From positions 76,824,795 to 76,888,794 of the forward strand of contig CM066327.1 in assembly GCA_033807775.1 (NCBI GenBank): a stretch of 64,000 bases of DNA, written 5' to 3'. Below the pieces are notes generated by a model. It saw only the letters and a list, made by a program, of their open reading frames with translations, was not told where the DNA came from and ran no database searches. This document shows, piece after piece, positions 11,774 through 22,088 of this stretch; the first letter of the stretch is position 1, and the number at the start of each line of letters is the position of its first letter. A program made the position numbers and the translations under genes. Source of the stretch: Saussurea involucrata (Eukaryota; Streptophyta; Magnoliopsida; Asterales; Asteraceae).

Positions 11774-13168
11774 ATGGCAAGTGAACAGTCCGTGAGAGAC
11801 ATGACGTCCAATTTCTCAAAATTGGAGAAGTTCGAGGGCGTTGATTTCCATAGATGGCAGAAGAAGATGCACTTCTTGTTGACGACATTGAAGGTCGTGT
11901 ACGTGCTAAGCACCCAAATACCGGAGGTGATGGAGAACGAGACATTGGAGGTGACCCGTCGTCGTGGCAAGTGGGAGAACGATGACTACATCTGTCGTGG
12001 CCACATCTTAAACGGTATGTGTGACTCACTCTTCGATATCTATCAAAACGTGGAATCTGCCAAAGAGCTATGGGACTCTCTTGAGTCCAAATACATGGCG
12101 GAGGATGCTTCTAGTAAGAAGTTCCTGGTGAGTAATTTTAATAATTACAAAATGGTAGACTCAAGGCCGGTGATGGAGCAATACAATGAGCTCCTTCGCA
12201 TTCTCGGCCAATATGCTCAACATGATATGAAGATGGACGAATCCATCTCCGTATCGAGCATAATTGATAAATTGCCCCCCTCTTGGAAAGACTTTAAACA
12301 CATGTTGAAACACAAGAAGGAAGAGTTGTCCCTTGTACAACTCGGTAGTCACTTGCGCATAGAAGAATCTCGTCGGGCGCAAGAGGCTGAGAAACCTAAG
12401 ACAAAAGAGGTTTCTACACCTTCGGTGAACATGGTTGAAGAGGGAAAGACTAATAATTTCAAGGGAAAACGAAAGTTCAACGAAGCCAAGAAAGGGCCCA
12501 ACAAGAAGGTTAAATTAACCTGTTGGACCTGTGGGATGACCGGCCATCTCAAGCGGGATTGTCGGGTGGTCAAGAATAAGGGTGGAGCAAGCACAAGTGG
12601 TGTTGGGCAAGGATCCAAGGATCAAAACCCACAACAAGGTCATGATTTTGTCTTTGGTTTTAATTCAAATGTGAATTATGTACCACTAATATCCGAATCT
12701 GTTTATGTACAGGATGATGATGTTGCTTGGTGGATTGACTCGGGTGTTACAAGTCATGTGTTCAAAGATCGCCGTTGGTTCGCCTCTATGGAACCGGTTG
12801 AAGACGGATCAATGATACACATGGGGAACGAGTCGAGTGCTACCATTCATGGACGTGGCTCAGTTAGGCTAGAATTTAATTCTGGCAAAATAGTTGAATT
12901 TTTTGATGTTTTGTTTGTACCACAAATTCGAAAGAATTTGGTTTCCAGTAACATCTTGAATAAGTTAGGATATAGGCAATTTTGTGAGTCGGACAAGTTT
13001 ATCTTGTCAAAGGATGGCTCTTTTGTAGGATTTGGTTTTATGTTGAATAACATGTTTAAGTTAAATTTGAATGAAAGAATTTTGTTTCAAATTTTGTTTA
13101 TGATGCAATTGAATTGTTTTTTGTTGCAAATGAATTTTTGTTTAAAATTTTGTTTATATTGCAAATGA
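11774..13168 (+). pseudogene. Tork copia gag and protease
   Basis: The frame opens at an ATG 32 bp after the LTR. The copia-type Gag region covers about residues 15-215, with FEGVDFHRWQKKMHFLL and an LWDSLESKYM block. A zinc knuckle CWTCGMTGHLKRDC (CX2CX4HX4C, about residues 250-263) follows. The aspartic protease has WWIDSGVTSHVF at about residue 321, near the usual DSGATSH. The sequence matches the family until about 13078; from there the frame reads through a tandem repeat and stops at 13168, so the natural gag-pol polyprotein is cut off. Gag forms the particle and protease would mature it. Confidence 0.85.
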
Positions 13169-13300
13169 AGTTTGTTTAAAATTCTGCTTATGTTACAAAT
13201 GAATTTTGTTTAAATTCTGTTTATATTGCAAGTGAATTTTGTTTAAAAATTCTATTTATGTTACTTTATGAATTGCTTTATGATTGCAAATGAATTGCTT
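13079..13300. repeat. Tandem repeat of about 46 bp replacing the integrase core
   Basis: Four to five imperfect copies of 'tttgtttaaaattctgttta' followed by 'tattgcaaatgaa' lie between protease and the integrase C-terminus. The catalytic integrase domain normally sits here, about 0.8 kb or more, and is absent. The unit is AT-rich and has no coding likeness. Confidence 0.8.
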
Positions 13301-14398
13301 GATGGATTTTGGGGTGAAGCCATGCTAACGGCTTGTTTCTTGTTGAATCGAGTTCCCAATAAAAGGAACAAGATTACCCCATATGAACTTTGGTTCAAGA
13401 AAAGGCCGAACTTGAGTTATAATCGAGTTTGGGGCTGTCGAGCGGTTGTTCGACTACCCGAACCCAAAAGGAAGACTTTGGGTGAAAAGGGTATTGATTG
13501 CATCTTTGTTGGATATGCTGAGCATTCCAAAGCTTATAGGTTCTATGTTATTGAACCTAATGATTCTATAGCGATTCACACCGTTATAGAATCGAGAGAT
13601 GTGATTTTTGATGAGGCTAGATTCTCTTCAATGCCGAGGCCAAAGGACATAGTTCCATGTACTAGTGAAACTAGTGAGGTTAAAGAACAAGCTATTGTTT
13701 CAACCGAATCTCCGATGCTTCGAAGGAGCAAAAGAGGAAGGATTGAAAAATCCTTTGGTCCCGATTTCCAAGTATACTTGGTAGAGGGATCAAGAGATGA
13801 GATTGGATCCCAATTCCTTTACTGTTATAATATTGAGGAGGATCCAAAATCATTTGATGAGGCTATGCAGTCTCAAGATGTTGCTTTCTGGAAAGAAGCA
13901 ATACATGATGAGATGGACTCCATCATGGGAAATAATACTTGGGTATTATCGGACTTGCCACCGGGTTGCAAACCTTTGGGTTGCAAGTGGATCTTCAAAA
14001 GGAAGATGAAAGCGGATGGGTCAATCGACAAGTTCAAAGCTCGATTAGTGATCCAAGGCTTTAGGAAACGGGAAGGCATCGATTATTTCGATACTTATGC
14101 CCCGGTTGCAAGGATCTCCACGATTAGATTGTTGATAGCCTTAGGAGCTATCCACAATTTAGTGATTCACCAAATGGATGTCAAAATGGCATTCTTGAAT
14201 GGTGACTTGGAAGAGGAAGTTTACATGAAACAACCAGAAGGTTTTGTTATGCCCAGAATGGAGCATAAGGTGTGTAAACTTGTAAAATCATTGTATGGGC
14301 TGAAACAAGCACCCAAACAATGGCATCAGAAATTTGATGAGGTTATCTTGTCCAATGGTTTTGTGATAAACCAAGCGGACAAGTGTGTGTGTATATAG
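13268..14398 (+). pseudogene. Tork copia integrase C-terminus and first part of RT
   Basis: The frame gives an integrase C-terminal segment (ELLDGFWGEAMLTACFLLNR, then FVGYAEHSKAYRFY), a linker, and RT beginning with NTWVLSDLPPGCKPLGCKWIFKRK and MDVKMAFLNGDLEEEVYMKQPEGF. It ends at a TAG directly after a GT run at about 14386-14393. The YVDD motif lies just downstream in another frame, so slippage in the GT run split RT. The catalytic integrase domain is missing upstream. Confidence 0.85.
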
Positions 14399-15386
14399 CA
14401 AATTTGACACATCCGGTAACGGTGTAATCATTTGCCTATATGTTGACGACATGTTGATCTTTGGCACCGACCAAAATCAAGTTGGGAAAACCAAAGAGTT
14501 TTTGTCGTTGAGTTTCTCCATGAAAGATATGGGAGAGCCGGAGGTGATCCTTGGTATAAGGATCAATCGTGAGAACAAAGGGATTGCAATTACGTAATCT
14601 CACTACATGGAGAAAGTATTAAAGAAATTTAATTGCTTTGATTGTTCTCTGGTGAGTACTCCATGGGATCCGAGTGTGAAGCTTATGCCCAATTCGGGTG
14701 AAGCGGTGTCACAACTCGAGTACTCAAAGGCTATTGGATGCTTGATGTATGCCGTGACAAGCACTAGGCCGGATATCGCTTTTGCCATAGGAAAGTTGAG
14801 TAGGTATACTAGTAATCCTAGTATTCATCATTCGCAAGTGATAAGACGAGTATTCAAATACTTGAAGAAAACCATTGATTATGGTTTGTCATATGTCGGG
14901 TTTCCTTCAATTTTGGAGGGATATTCGGATGCAAGTTGGATTACCAATTTGGAAGATCACTCGTCTACGAGTGGTTGGGTGTACTTGCTTGGGGGAGGTG
15001 CCATCTCATGGGCTTCCAAGAAGCAAACTTGCATCATGAGTTCGACTATGGAGTCGGAATTTGTGGCATTAGCCGCTGCCGGTAAAGAGGCGGAATGGCT
15101 AAGGAATTTGGTCCATGAAATTCCGTTATGGCCGAAACCAATATCACCCATTTCTATCCGTTGTTATAGTGAGGCTACTTTGGCTAAAGCTTATAGTCAA
15201 GTGTATAATGGCAAGTCTAGACACTTAGGTGTTAGACATAGCATGATTCGTGAGCTAATCACGAATGGGGTGATTTCGGTTGAATTTGTTCGGTCACAGC
15301 AAAATCTAGCGGACCACTTGACGAAGGGGTTAGCTAGGGACTTGGTTCACAAGTCGGTGATAGGGATGGGATTAAAGTCCATCTAA
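14385..15386 (+). pseudogene. Tork copia end of RT and RNase H
   Basis: This frame continues RT after the GT-run frameshift. The catalytic YVDDM is at about 14440-14454. A TAA at 14595-14597 interrupts the frame where a Gln codon is usual, and the same frame continues to 15386. RNase H has the Asp of GYSDASW, SSTMESEFVALA and the C-terminal QNLADHLTKGL typical of copia. The lesions make the copy inactive. Confidence 0.85.
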
Positions 15387-15897
15387 ATCTCTAACGGTGA
15401 GATACCCAATTCCCTTATAATACAACGTTAGAAGTTGAATTCAATGGGAAAGCTCGCTCTAAGGGATTGGAGCACAAGATGATCATCCCACGGTATGTGT
15501 TCGGTACTGCAAGTGAAGGAGGTAATTGTTCTTTTGCAAAAATGCATGTGCAGGTGGATGAAGAAAAGAACTACCTATATGAGTGTGAAGTGTGGCCGCT
15601 TCAAGAAGCTTGGACTTGGCTTTGATACACTCACGAATGGATAAGGACACATGGCATGTATAGTGTCAAGTTTATACTTTAGAGAGTCTTTTAAATTCAT
15701 GTGTATGTTATTTTCTGGTACTCAAATGGGTTGACGGGTTCAATCCATAGGACACCCGGATTCTCAAGTATTTGAAACGTGTAATGTACTAAGATGGAAA
15801 TTCAATCTTTTAGATATTTTCATTTATACATGAGTTTGTTTACCTGTATTGAACTTTTATTTTGTGAATCAAGGATTGCACTAAAATGGGGGAGGAA
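15387..15897 (+). other. Tork copia 3' UTR and polypurine tract
   Basis: No ORF is visible. The tract aaaatgggggaggaa (15883-15897) abuts the 3' LTR and would prime plus-strand DNA. Confidence 0.8.
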
Positions 15898-16572
15898 TGT
15901 TGGTGATTTTAGTGAAATCATCATGTTCATTTTATGTAATTGGATTCACAAAGATAATAATGGGGTTGTTAGCTAAGCTATAACATGAGTTAGGAGGTGT
16001 GGAGTGCACACTCGTGTAAGCTAACTAGAACCCATGATTGTTGGACGGTTAAAATCGACAAGTTACAAAGTGGTTTCATGAGCTGGGTGTCGAGGCCAGT
16101 ACTGGCTCCAGTTGGCTAGCGCCAAGACTGGCGCCAGGCTCTGGAAAGTTGTCTGCGCCCTTTGTGGCGCCAGTTGGCTAGCGCCAAGTCTGGCACCAAG
16201 CTCTGGAATGTTACCCGCGCCCTTTGTGGAGCCAGTTGTCTAGCGCGGAAAGTAGCGCCGGCGTCTGGACTGGTTTTTCACGTTTGTAACTGCCGTCATT
16301 AATTCCACAATCAATCTCATTAAATGAGAGATTATTATCAGTATTCAAAATAGGTCGGTTACGATTCTCTAAAGGTGTATAAGTATGAATCGATTTCTGC
16401 CTTAATCGAGACATTGAAAAATAGAGATTATCCTCGAGAGATTTTCGTGATACCCTGGCAGTATAGGGTCGAAATATCTCTTACGGAAAGCGAGCTCTCA
16501 CGCGATCTCTGTCTTTTATCAAGTTCCATACACTCTGTCTCTCCCACGGATTTTCCACGAAATCCCCCAACA
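15898..16572 (+). repeat. Tork copia 3' LTR
   Basis: 675 bp, TGTTGGTG...CCCAACA, followed by the atttt duplication. It differs from the 5' LTR by scattered base changes and by fewer GGCGCC-type units, so the insertion is not very recent. Confidence 0.9.
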
Positions 16573-17164
16573 ATTTTGGCATGTACAAAGTTCTCACAAG
16601 TCAACTTGAACTCACCTTGCTAGATTATGCTAAATCTAGATTTTCCCATACATATGCTCCTTTGAAGAAGTCCGTATCTTCAAGTCCAAATCTTCCAAAA
16701 CCTAAATCCATAAGTTTCCAACCATAAGTATTTATCCTCAAACACTTAGAATCATTTCCCCCAACATATTACACCCAAAATCACCAATAGATCAAAACCC
16801 TAATTTCCAAAATGAAGAGAAGAAGATTACCTCAAACATCAAGTGAATCTACCCACCAAACACTTCTAGTGTAACCAAAGTGAGCCTCATTCTTCATTTC
16901 ATCTAAAGAAAGGAAAGGTTTTAGGAGAGGGTTAGATCAAACTCTAGAAAGTGTAGGAATCCAACCAAAAAGGAAATGAGATGAGGAATACTAACCTCAA
17001 CCTAAAAATCCTTGACAAGAGAAGGGAGAGAGGCTTTAATTTACAAGATTGTTGGCTTCAAGGGCTTCAAAATCGTTTTGAAGGATTAGGGTTCGGTTTG
17101 GGAGAGTAGAGAGAGATATGGAATAGAAATGAAAGAAAACTGAAAGGCGTGGGTTAAAAACCCT

Positions 17165-17320
17165 CAGGACCCGTCGGCGATAGTGACACCGCGATAGTGA
17201 CACTGTCACTATCGCCGGGCATACTCGCCCGTTATCGCATATCTCTCGGTACATATGGGGCGATAGTGACACCACGATTGTGACCTTGTCACTATCGCGA
17301 GTGTCATACTCGCTGGACTT
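17165..17320. repeat. 'Gcgatagtgacac' direct and inverted repeats
   Basis: Words gcgatagtgaca and tgtcactatcgc recur in both orientations ahead of the presumed G1 transcription start. They form several short dyads in the part of the LTR where a promoter would be expected. Confidence 0.65.
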
Positions 17321-17461
17321 GTACCGAGCCCAAACTTGGCCAAAATTCTTGAGAGGTCTAATTAGTATCACGTGTTCCACACTCCAAAGCAAAACCACGT
17401 CCTTTTAAGAATTCCAAATAAATTCGCTTATAGATTGAATTAGGATTTTTGGGGTTTTACA

Positions 17462-17851
17462 GAGGTTTAGTGCACGCCTGATAGTATGAGGGTTGATTTT
17501 GGAAGTGCCATATTTGGTGTCACACAGAATGACATCAAGTAGTTTCTTTGGGTCTTTGGGAGAGGGTACCTGAGCTCTTCTGGCAGTATACCAGAACTGA
17601 GCTAGAAGAGATCGATGAGCAGGGGGTGCAATAGTCAGAGTTGTCGATATAGAACAGGTTTTGAGAAAGTTCACATCATCATAAAGATGTGTGACCTGCT
17701 TCTTCTAAGGGAAATCAAAGAGAGCATATGGGTTGTTGTGTTGGAAGGTAATTTGCTCAAGTTTGAACTTAACTTGAGGAGCTTTTGTGAGAATCACTTT
17801 CTCAGCAGCAGTAGGAGACTTGGAGGTAGGAGCTTCAGTAGTGGATGCCAT
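17462..17851 (-). pseudogene. S1 third ORF (env-like), partial
   Basis: The frame starts at the ATG at 17851-17849 (MASTTEAPTSKSPTAAEK...). It has a TAG at 17708-17706, continues in the same frame with HRSLLAQFWYTARRA and a DTKYGTSKINPHTIRRALNL segment, and is cut at 17461 by the G1 LTR. Position and the 'QFWYTA' segment place it with the third ORF of SIRE-like elements (compare VHQVWHTARV in C2). Function is unknown. No membrane segment is visible in the part that remains. Confidence 0.6.
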
Positions 17852-18778
17852 TTCTGTTTATAATATAAGAATAGGAACAAAAGATCTTAAAATGAATAAA
17901 ATATCCAAAATAAGGGTTTTAGGGTATAGTAGAAATTAGGGTTTTTCTAGTTTTGGCAAAGATTCAAAACTAGTGAATGCCTTATTTTCCAGTTTTCTTT
18001 TAAAGTAAGGATTCTGGAAAAACATATGAAGAACAAGTTTAAGATTTTTGTTTTAAACTTGAAGAACAACCATGAAGATTGTATTCATAAAATCATGAAA
18101 AGAAAATGATTTCATTTTAAAAACGTTCTTTTGTTTGATCTGTTAAAAACAAGAATGAGATCAGAAACAAGTTTAACAAAAGGTAAATAATAAGAATATT
18201 AACCTTAGTTGTTGAAGATGAAGATGAACAGTTCTTGAAGAAAATAGTTTGAATGCAACAGAGATTTCTTGCTTGAAAAAGATGATGTTCGCGTAAAGGT
18301 AAAAATATAAACTCAAAGGGTTTATATAGTGAGAGTATAGAGAGAAAAACAATGAGCGGGAAAGTTTTTCATGATGACACGGACACGTCCCTTGAATTTG
18401 ATTGGACAAGGAAGTCGAAACGGGCGAACGTGTCAGAGAAAACGTGCCATTACTTATCCGTTGTGATGACGTCATGAACGTCCTTTCATATTTTAGGATG
18501 TCTCTAAGGTTTTGAAAAACTCAGGGATATTTTTGATAACATGAAGCACTGAATCAGAAATATCAGTGTTAGATTTAGAAATTTCAAAAGTATCACTGAA
18601 AGGAAGAGATATTCAGCGATGCAATTTGTTTTGAAATCTTTCAGTTCTAGGCGAACGTCAGCGAGCAAGAGAGAACATACCTTGATATCAGCGAATCAAT
18701 TTTGTTCAGAGAGTAGGTGATAAGTATGGGTTATACAAGTTTGTTTTATCCCTGATCAAATGTGAACCGCTGAATATT
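17852..18778 (-). other. S1 non-coding stretch between pol and third ORF
   Basis: About 0.9 kb has no open frame. It contains several TCAGCG/CGCTGA words and, on the minus strand, a TATATAAA box followed by a leader. It also has acceptor-like T-rich/AG sites such as 'ttttaacag' around 18140, before the third-ORF ATG. Confidence 0.6.
18321..18328 (-). promoter_or_regulatory. TATA-like box ahead of the S1 third ORF
   Basis: TATATAAA on the minus strand, in the context 'cactatataaaccc', lies about 470 bp upstream of the third-ORF ATG. A pyrimidine- and A-rich leader follows. It could be an internal promoter; nothing more than the sequence supports it. Confidence 0.35.
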
Positions 18779-20728
18779 TTACTCTTCTAAGTTCAGCATT
18801 CCAAGCTCGCTGATGAGAAAGTTAAATCTTGTCTCATCAAGAGGTTTGGTGAACAGATCAGCTAACTGAAAGTTATTTGGGATAAAATGAAGTTCTATAT
18901 CACCATTCATCACATGATCTCTGTTAAAATGATACCTGATTTCGATGTGTTTGGTCTTTGAGTGTAGCACTGGATTATTTGCTATAGCGATGGCACTTGT
19001 GCTGTCGCAATAGATTGGAATCTTTGAGAGCTGAAGGTCATAGTCCAGTAGTTGATTTCGCATCCATAAAACCTGAGAACAACAGCTTCCAGCGGCTCAG
19101 TACTCAGCCTCAACGGTTGAGGTGGACACTGAGTTTTGCTTCTTACTTGTCCAACTCACCAGCTTTCCACCCAGGAACAGACAGCCTCCTGTGGTGCTTT
19201 TCCTATCCAATTTGCAACCTGCAAAATCACTATCTGAATAGGCGATTAGAACAAACCCTGAGTCTTTGGGATACCAAAGACCTAGGTTAGGAGTACCCTT
19301 AAGGTAACGAAAGATTCGCTTTACAGCGATCAAATAAGATTCCTTAGGTTCAGCTTGATATCGTGCACACAAACAGGTTGCATACATAATATCAGGTCGG
19401 CTAGCTGTAAGATACAGGAGAGAGCCGATCATCCCACTGTACGCTGTGACATTAACAGGTTTTCCAGAAGGGTCCTTATTTAGTGTCAGCGGTGGTGCCG
19501 TAGGGGTTTTCATAGCTGAACTCTGAGTCAAATCAAATTTCTTCAGCATATCTTTAACATACTTTCCCTAATTAATGAAAGTTCCTTTTTCATTTTGTTT
19601 GATTTGAAGACCAAGGAAATATGTTAGCTCACCCATCATACTCATTTTATATTCATCTTTCATTCTATCAGCGAAACAAGTACAAATGTCAGGGTTAGTA
19701 GAACCAAATATAATATCATCGATATATATTTGAACAAGAATAATATGACCTTTTACTTTCCTGAAAAATAGAGTTTTATCGATTTGACCACGCTCAAATT
19801 TTTCAATATGGAGATAGGTAGAGAGAGTGTCATACCATGCACGATGAGCTTGCTTTAAGCCATAGAGTGCCTTATCCAGTTTATAAACATAACCTGGATG
19901 CTTAGGATCTGAGAATCCTGGAGGTTGTTCCACGTAGACTTCTTCATTTAGCTTTCCATTTAGGAATGCTGACTTAACATCCATTTGATAAACTTTGAAG
20001 TCTTTGTGTACAGCGTAAGCTAAGAATAGATGAATCGCTTCTAGTCTAGACACTGGAGCAAAGGTTTCGTCATAATCTATACCTTCCTCTTGTCTGTATC
20101 CCAGAGCAACAAGTCGAGCCTTGTTGCGGGTTACAGTTCCATGTTCATCCAACTTGTTTCGATAGACCCATTTAGTGCCTATCACTGACTTGTCAGATGG
20201 ACGAGGAACAAGCTTCCAAACTTTGTTTCTTTCAAATTCAGTCAGCTCTTCTTACATAGCGCTGACCCAGTTCGGATCTTGGAGGGCATCATCTGTTTTC
20301 TTTGGTCCAATCAGAGAAATAAAGTTAATAAATAAACAAATATTACCTGCACTTCATCGAGTCTGAACACCAGAGTTTGGATCACCAAGAATTTGTTCAA
20401 TAGGGTGATTTATAGTCCATCGTTGAGCCGGAGCGTAAGTCGCTGACTCAACCTGAACTTGAGGAGCTGAAGATGAGGCTTCAGCAACTTCTGGTACATC
20501 AGCTAAGAGAGGAAGAGGTGCAGAAGTCATTTCATTCACTGATTGCTGAGAAGACGATGGTATATCAGAGATAGAAGGTTCAGAGGCAGGCATAGTGTTT
20601 AGAGGAACAACTGAGACCCATGATGTTTCAGCTTCACTTGTCTGCATGCTTGGGATGATGGTAGGGTCAATCATCTTCAGCGGGATGAGTATGAGATGGA
20701 GGAGTGGGAATGTCTTCTGAATCACCAA
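18779..20728 (-). pseudogene. S1 pol: linker, reverse transcriptase and RNase H
   Basis: One minus-strand frame runs from about 20728 to 18779 with four stop codons, at about 20340, 20255, 19566 and 19095. RT shows GTKWVYRNKLDEHG, YQMDVKSAFLNGKLNEEVYVEQPPGF and the catalytic YIDDIIFGS (usually YVDD in copia). RNase H shows ASRPDIMYATCLCARYQ, AYSDSDFAG, STSTVEAEY and NFQLADLFTKPLD. Two of the stops look like single base changes from Gln codons. The enzyme is not functional as read. Confidence 0.88.
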
Positions 20729-20840
20729 AATGAGAAAACAACCATTGATTCAGTTCTTCAGTATCAGTAGAAGGTCTAGAGTTCGCTGAACGGGATTCGT
20801 CAAAGGTGACGTGGATAGTTTCTTCAACAATTTGTCTTCT

Positions 20841-22077
20841 TCAATTGAAGACTTTAAAGGCTTTAGGGATTGAATAATATCCAAGAAAGATTCCATCATC
20901 AGCCTTAGGATCAAACTTTCCAAGGGCATCTCTGTTGTTCAGTATGAAACATTGACATCCAAAGATGTGAAGAAAGCTAATTGAAGGCTTTCTCCTATGG
21001 AAAAGTTCATAGGCTGTCTTCTTGAATCTTTTGTCAATCAGCGACCTGTTTTGAGTAAAACAAGCAGTGTTGACGGCTTCTGCCAAAAACTGAGTAGGTA
21101 GGTGAGAATCGCTGAGCATTGAACGTGCAGCTTCGATGATAGTTTGATTTCTTCTTTCAGTGACTCACTGAAGAAAAGTTGTGAGAAATACCCTTTCTTT
21201 CAAAGAAGGAATCAAGAGAACTGTTTTTGAATTCAGTACCATGATCACTCCTTATTGAGCGAACGGTCATGTTGTTCAGGACTTCCATTTTCCTGACAAA
21301 AGTGATGAGTTCTTCAGGGGTGTCACTCTTAGAACAAAGAAACATTACCCAGGTATAGCGAGAGAATTCATCAACTATGACCAGTGTGTATTTCTTTCCA
21401 GCGATGGATTGTTTGTTAACAGGGCCAAACAAATCCATATGGAGAAGTTGTAGAGGAGATGACACTGAGGAAACTTGCTTAGATTTGAAGCTTGCTTTGG
21501 TCTGTTTCCCTTTCTCACACGCTGAACATAAGGACTCCTTGGCGTATGAGTAATGAGGTAGACCAGTGACTAACTCTTTAGAAGAAAGAGTATTCAGTGT
21601 CTTGAAGTTGAGATGAGAGAGCCTCTTGTGCCGTAGCCAGTTGACATCAGATGAGGCTTTTGAGAAGAAACAGGAGTTCTCAGTGGTTTTTGAGTCCATA
21701 TTTATAACGTAAACATTTTCCAGACGATAACCGCTGAGAGCTATCTTCTCCTTTTTGTCAGTGACAAAACAAGATTCCTTAGTGAAAATCACTTTGTTAT
21801 CCTTGTCACATAGCTGACTAATGCTTAGAAGATTATGCTTCAGTCCTTCAACATATGCAACTCTTCCAAAGGTTGTTGTACCATTTGAGAGTACACCAAA
21901 ACCTCGGGTATAGCCTTTTCCATTTCCATCGAAGGTCACTGAGGGACCCGTCTCTTCCTTGTATTCAGTGAGCAGGTGTTTCTTTCCAGTCATGTGTCTA
22001 GAGCATACGCTATCAAGATACCAGATACCCTTCCGAACCTGCAAACAAAGGATGATTAGTTTGACTTGGGCACCCAT
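20841..22077 (-). pseudogene. S1 pol: protease end and integrase
   Basis: The first frame (22077-21157) has a protease-like WYLDSVCSRHMTG. The usual DSG of the active site reads DSV, a probable loss. It then has the pre-integrase His/Cys region (RHKRLSHLNF ... CSACEKGKQ) and integrase core Asp residues in LHMDLFGPV and RSDHGTEF. A small deletion at about 21160-21175 removes the sequence around NGVVE and shifts the frame. The rest (AARSMLSDSHLPTQFLAEAV, then FGCQCFILNNRD and FLGYYSIPKAF) reads in another frame to 20841. Confidence 0.85.
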
Positions 22078-22088
22078 TTAACCATGGG

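Larger units (their letters stand above)
11014..16572 (+). mobile_element. Tork-like Ty1/copia element, complete ends, integrase core lost
   Basis: Both LTRs (TGTTGGTG...CCCAACA) are present, flanked by a perfect duplication atttt (11009-11013 and 16573-16577). The internal order is gag, protease, a tandem repeat where the integrase core should be, integrase C-terminus, RT and RNase H, then a polypurine tract. A frameshift and a stop break pol. The element is inserted in the G1 LTR. Confidence 0.92.
9083..17461 (-). repeat. G1 5' LTR (about 2.8 kb), interrupted by the Tork copia
   Basis: Read on the minus strand, the LTR would begin TGTAAAACCCC at 17461 and end GGGTGTTACA at 9083, directly before the tRNA-Met primer site. 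Without the copia at 11014-16572 and one TSD copy it is about 2.8 kb. The outer part has a CT-rich leader with 'gaaccctaat' (around 17090), as in other plant gypsy LTRs. The flank beyond 17461 is gaggt. A second possible LTR start, TGTAAAACACCC, is at 10907. A shorter LTR (9083-10907) inserted into an unrelated fragment is therefore the alternative. The right edge breaks the S1 third ORF. Confidence 0.55.
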
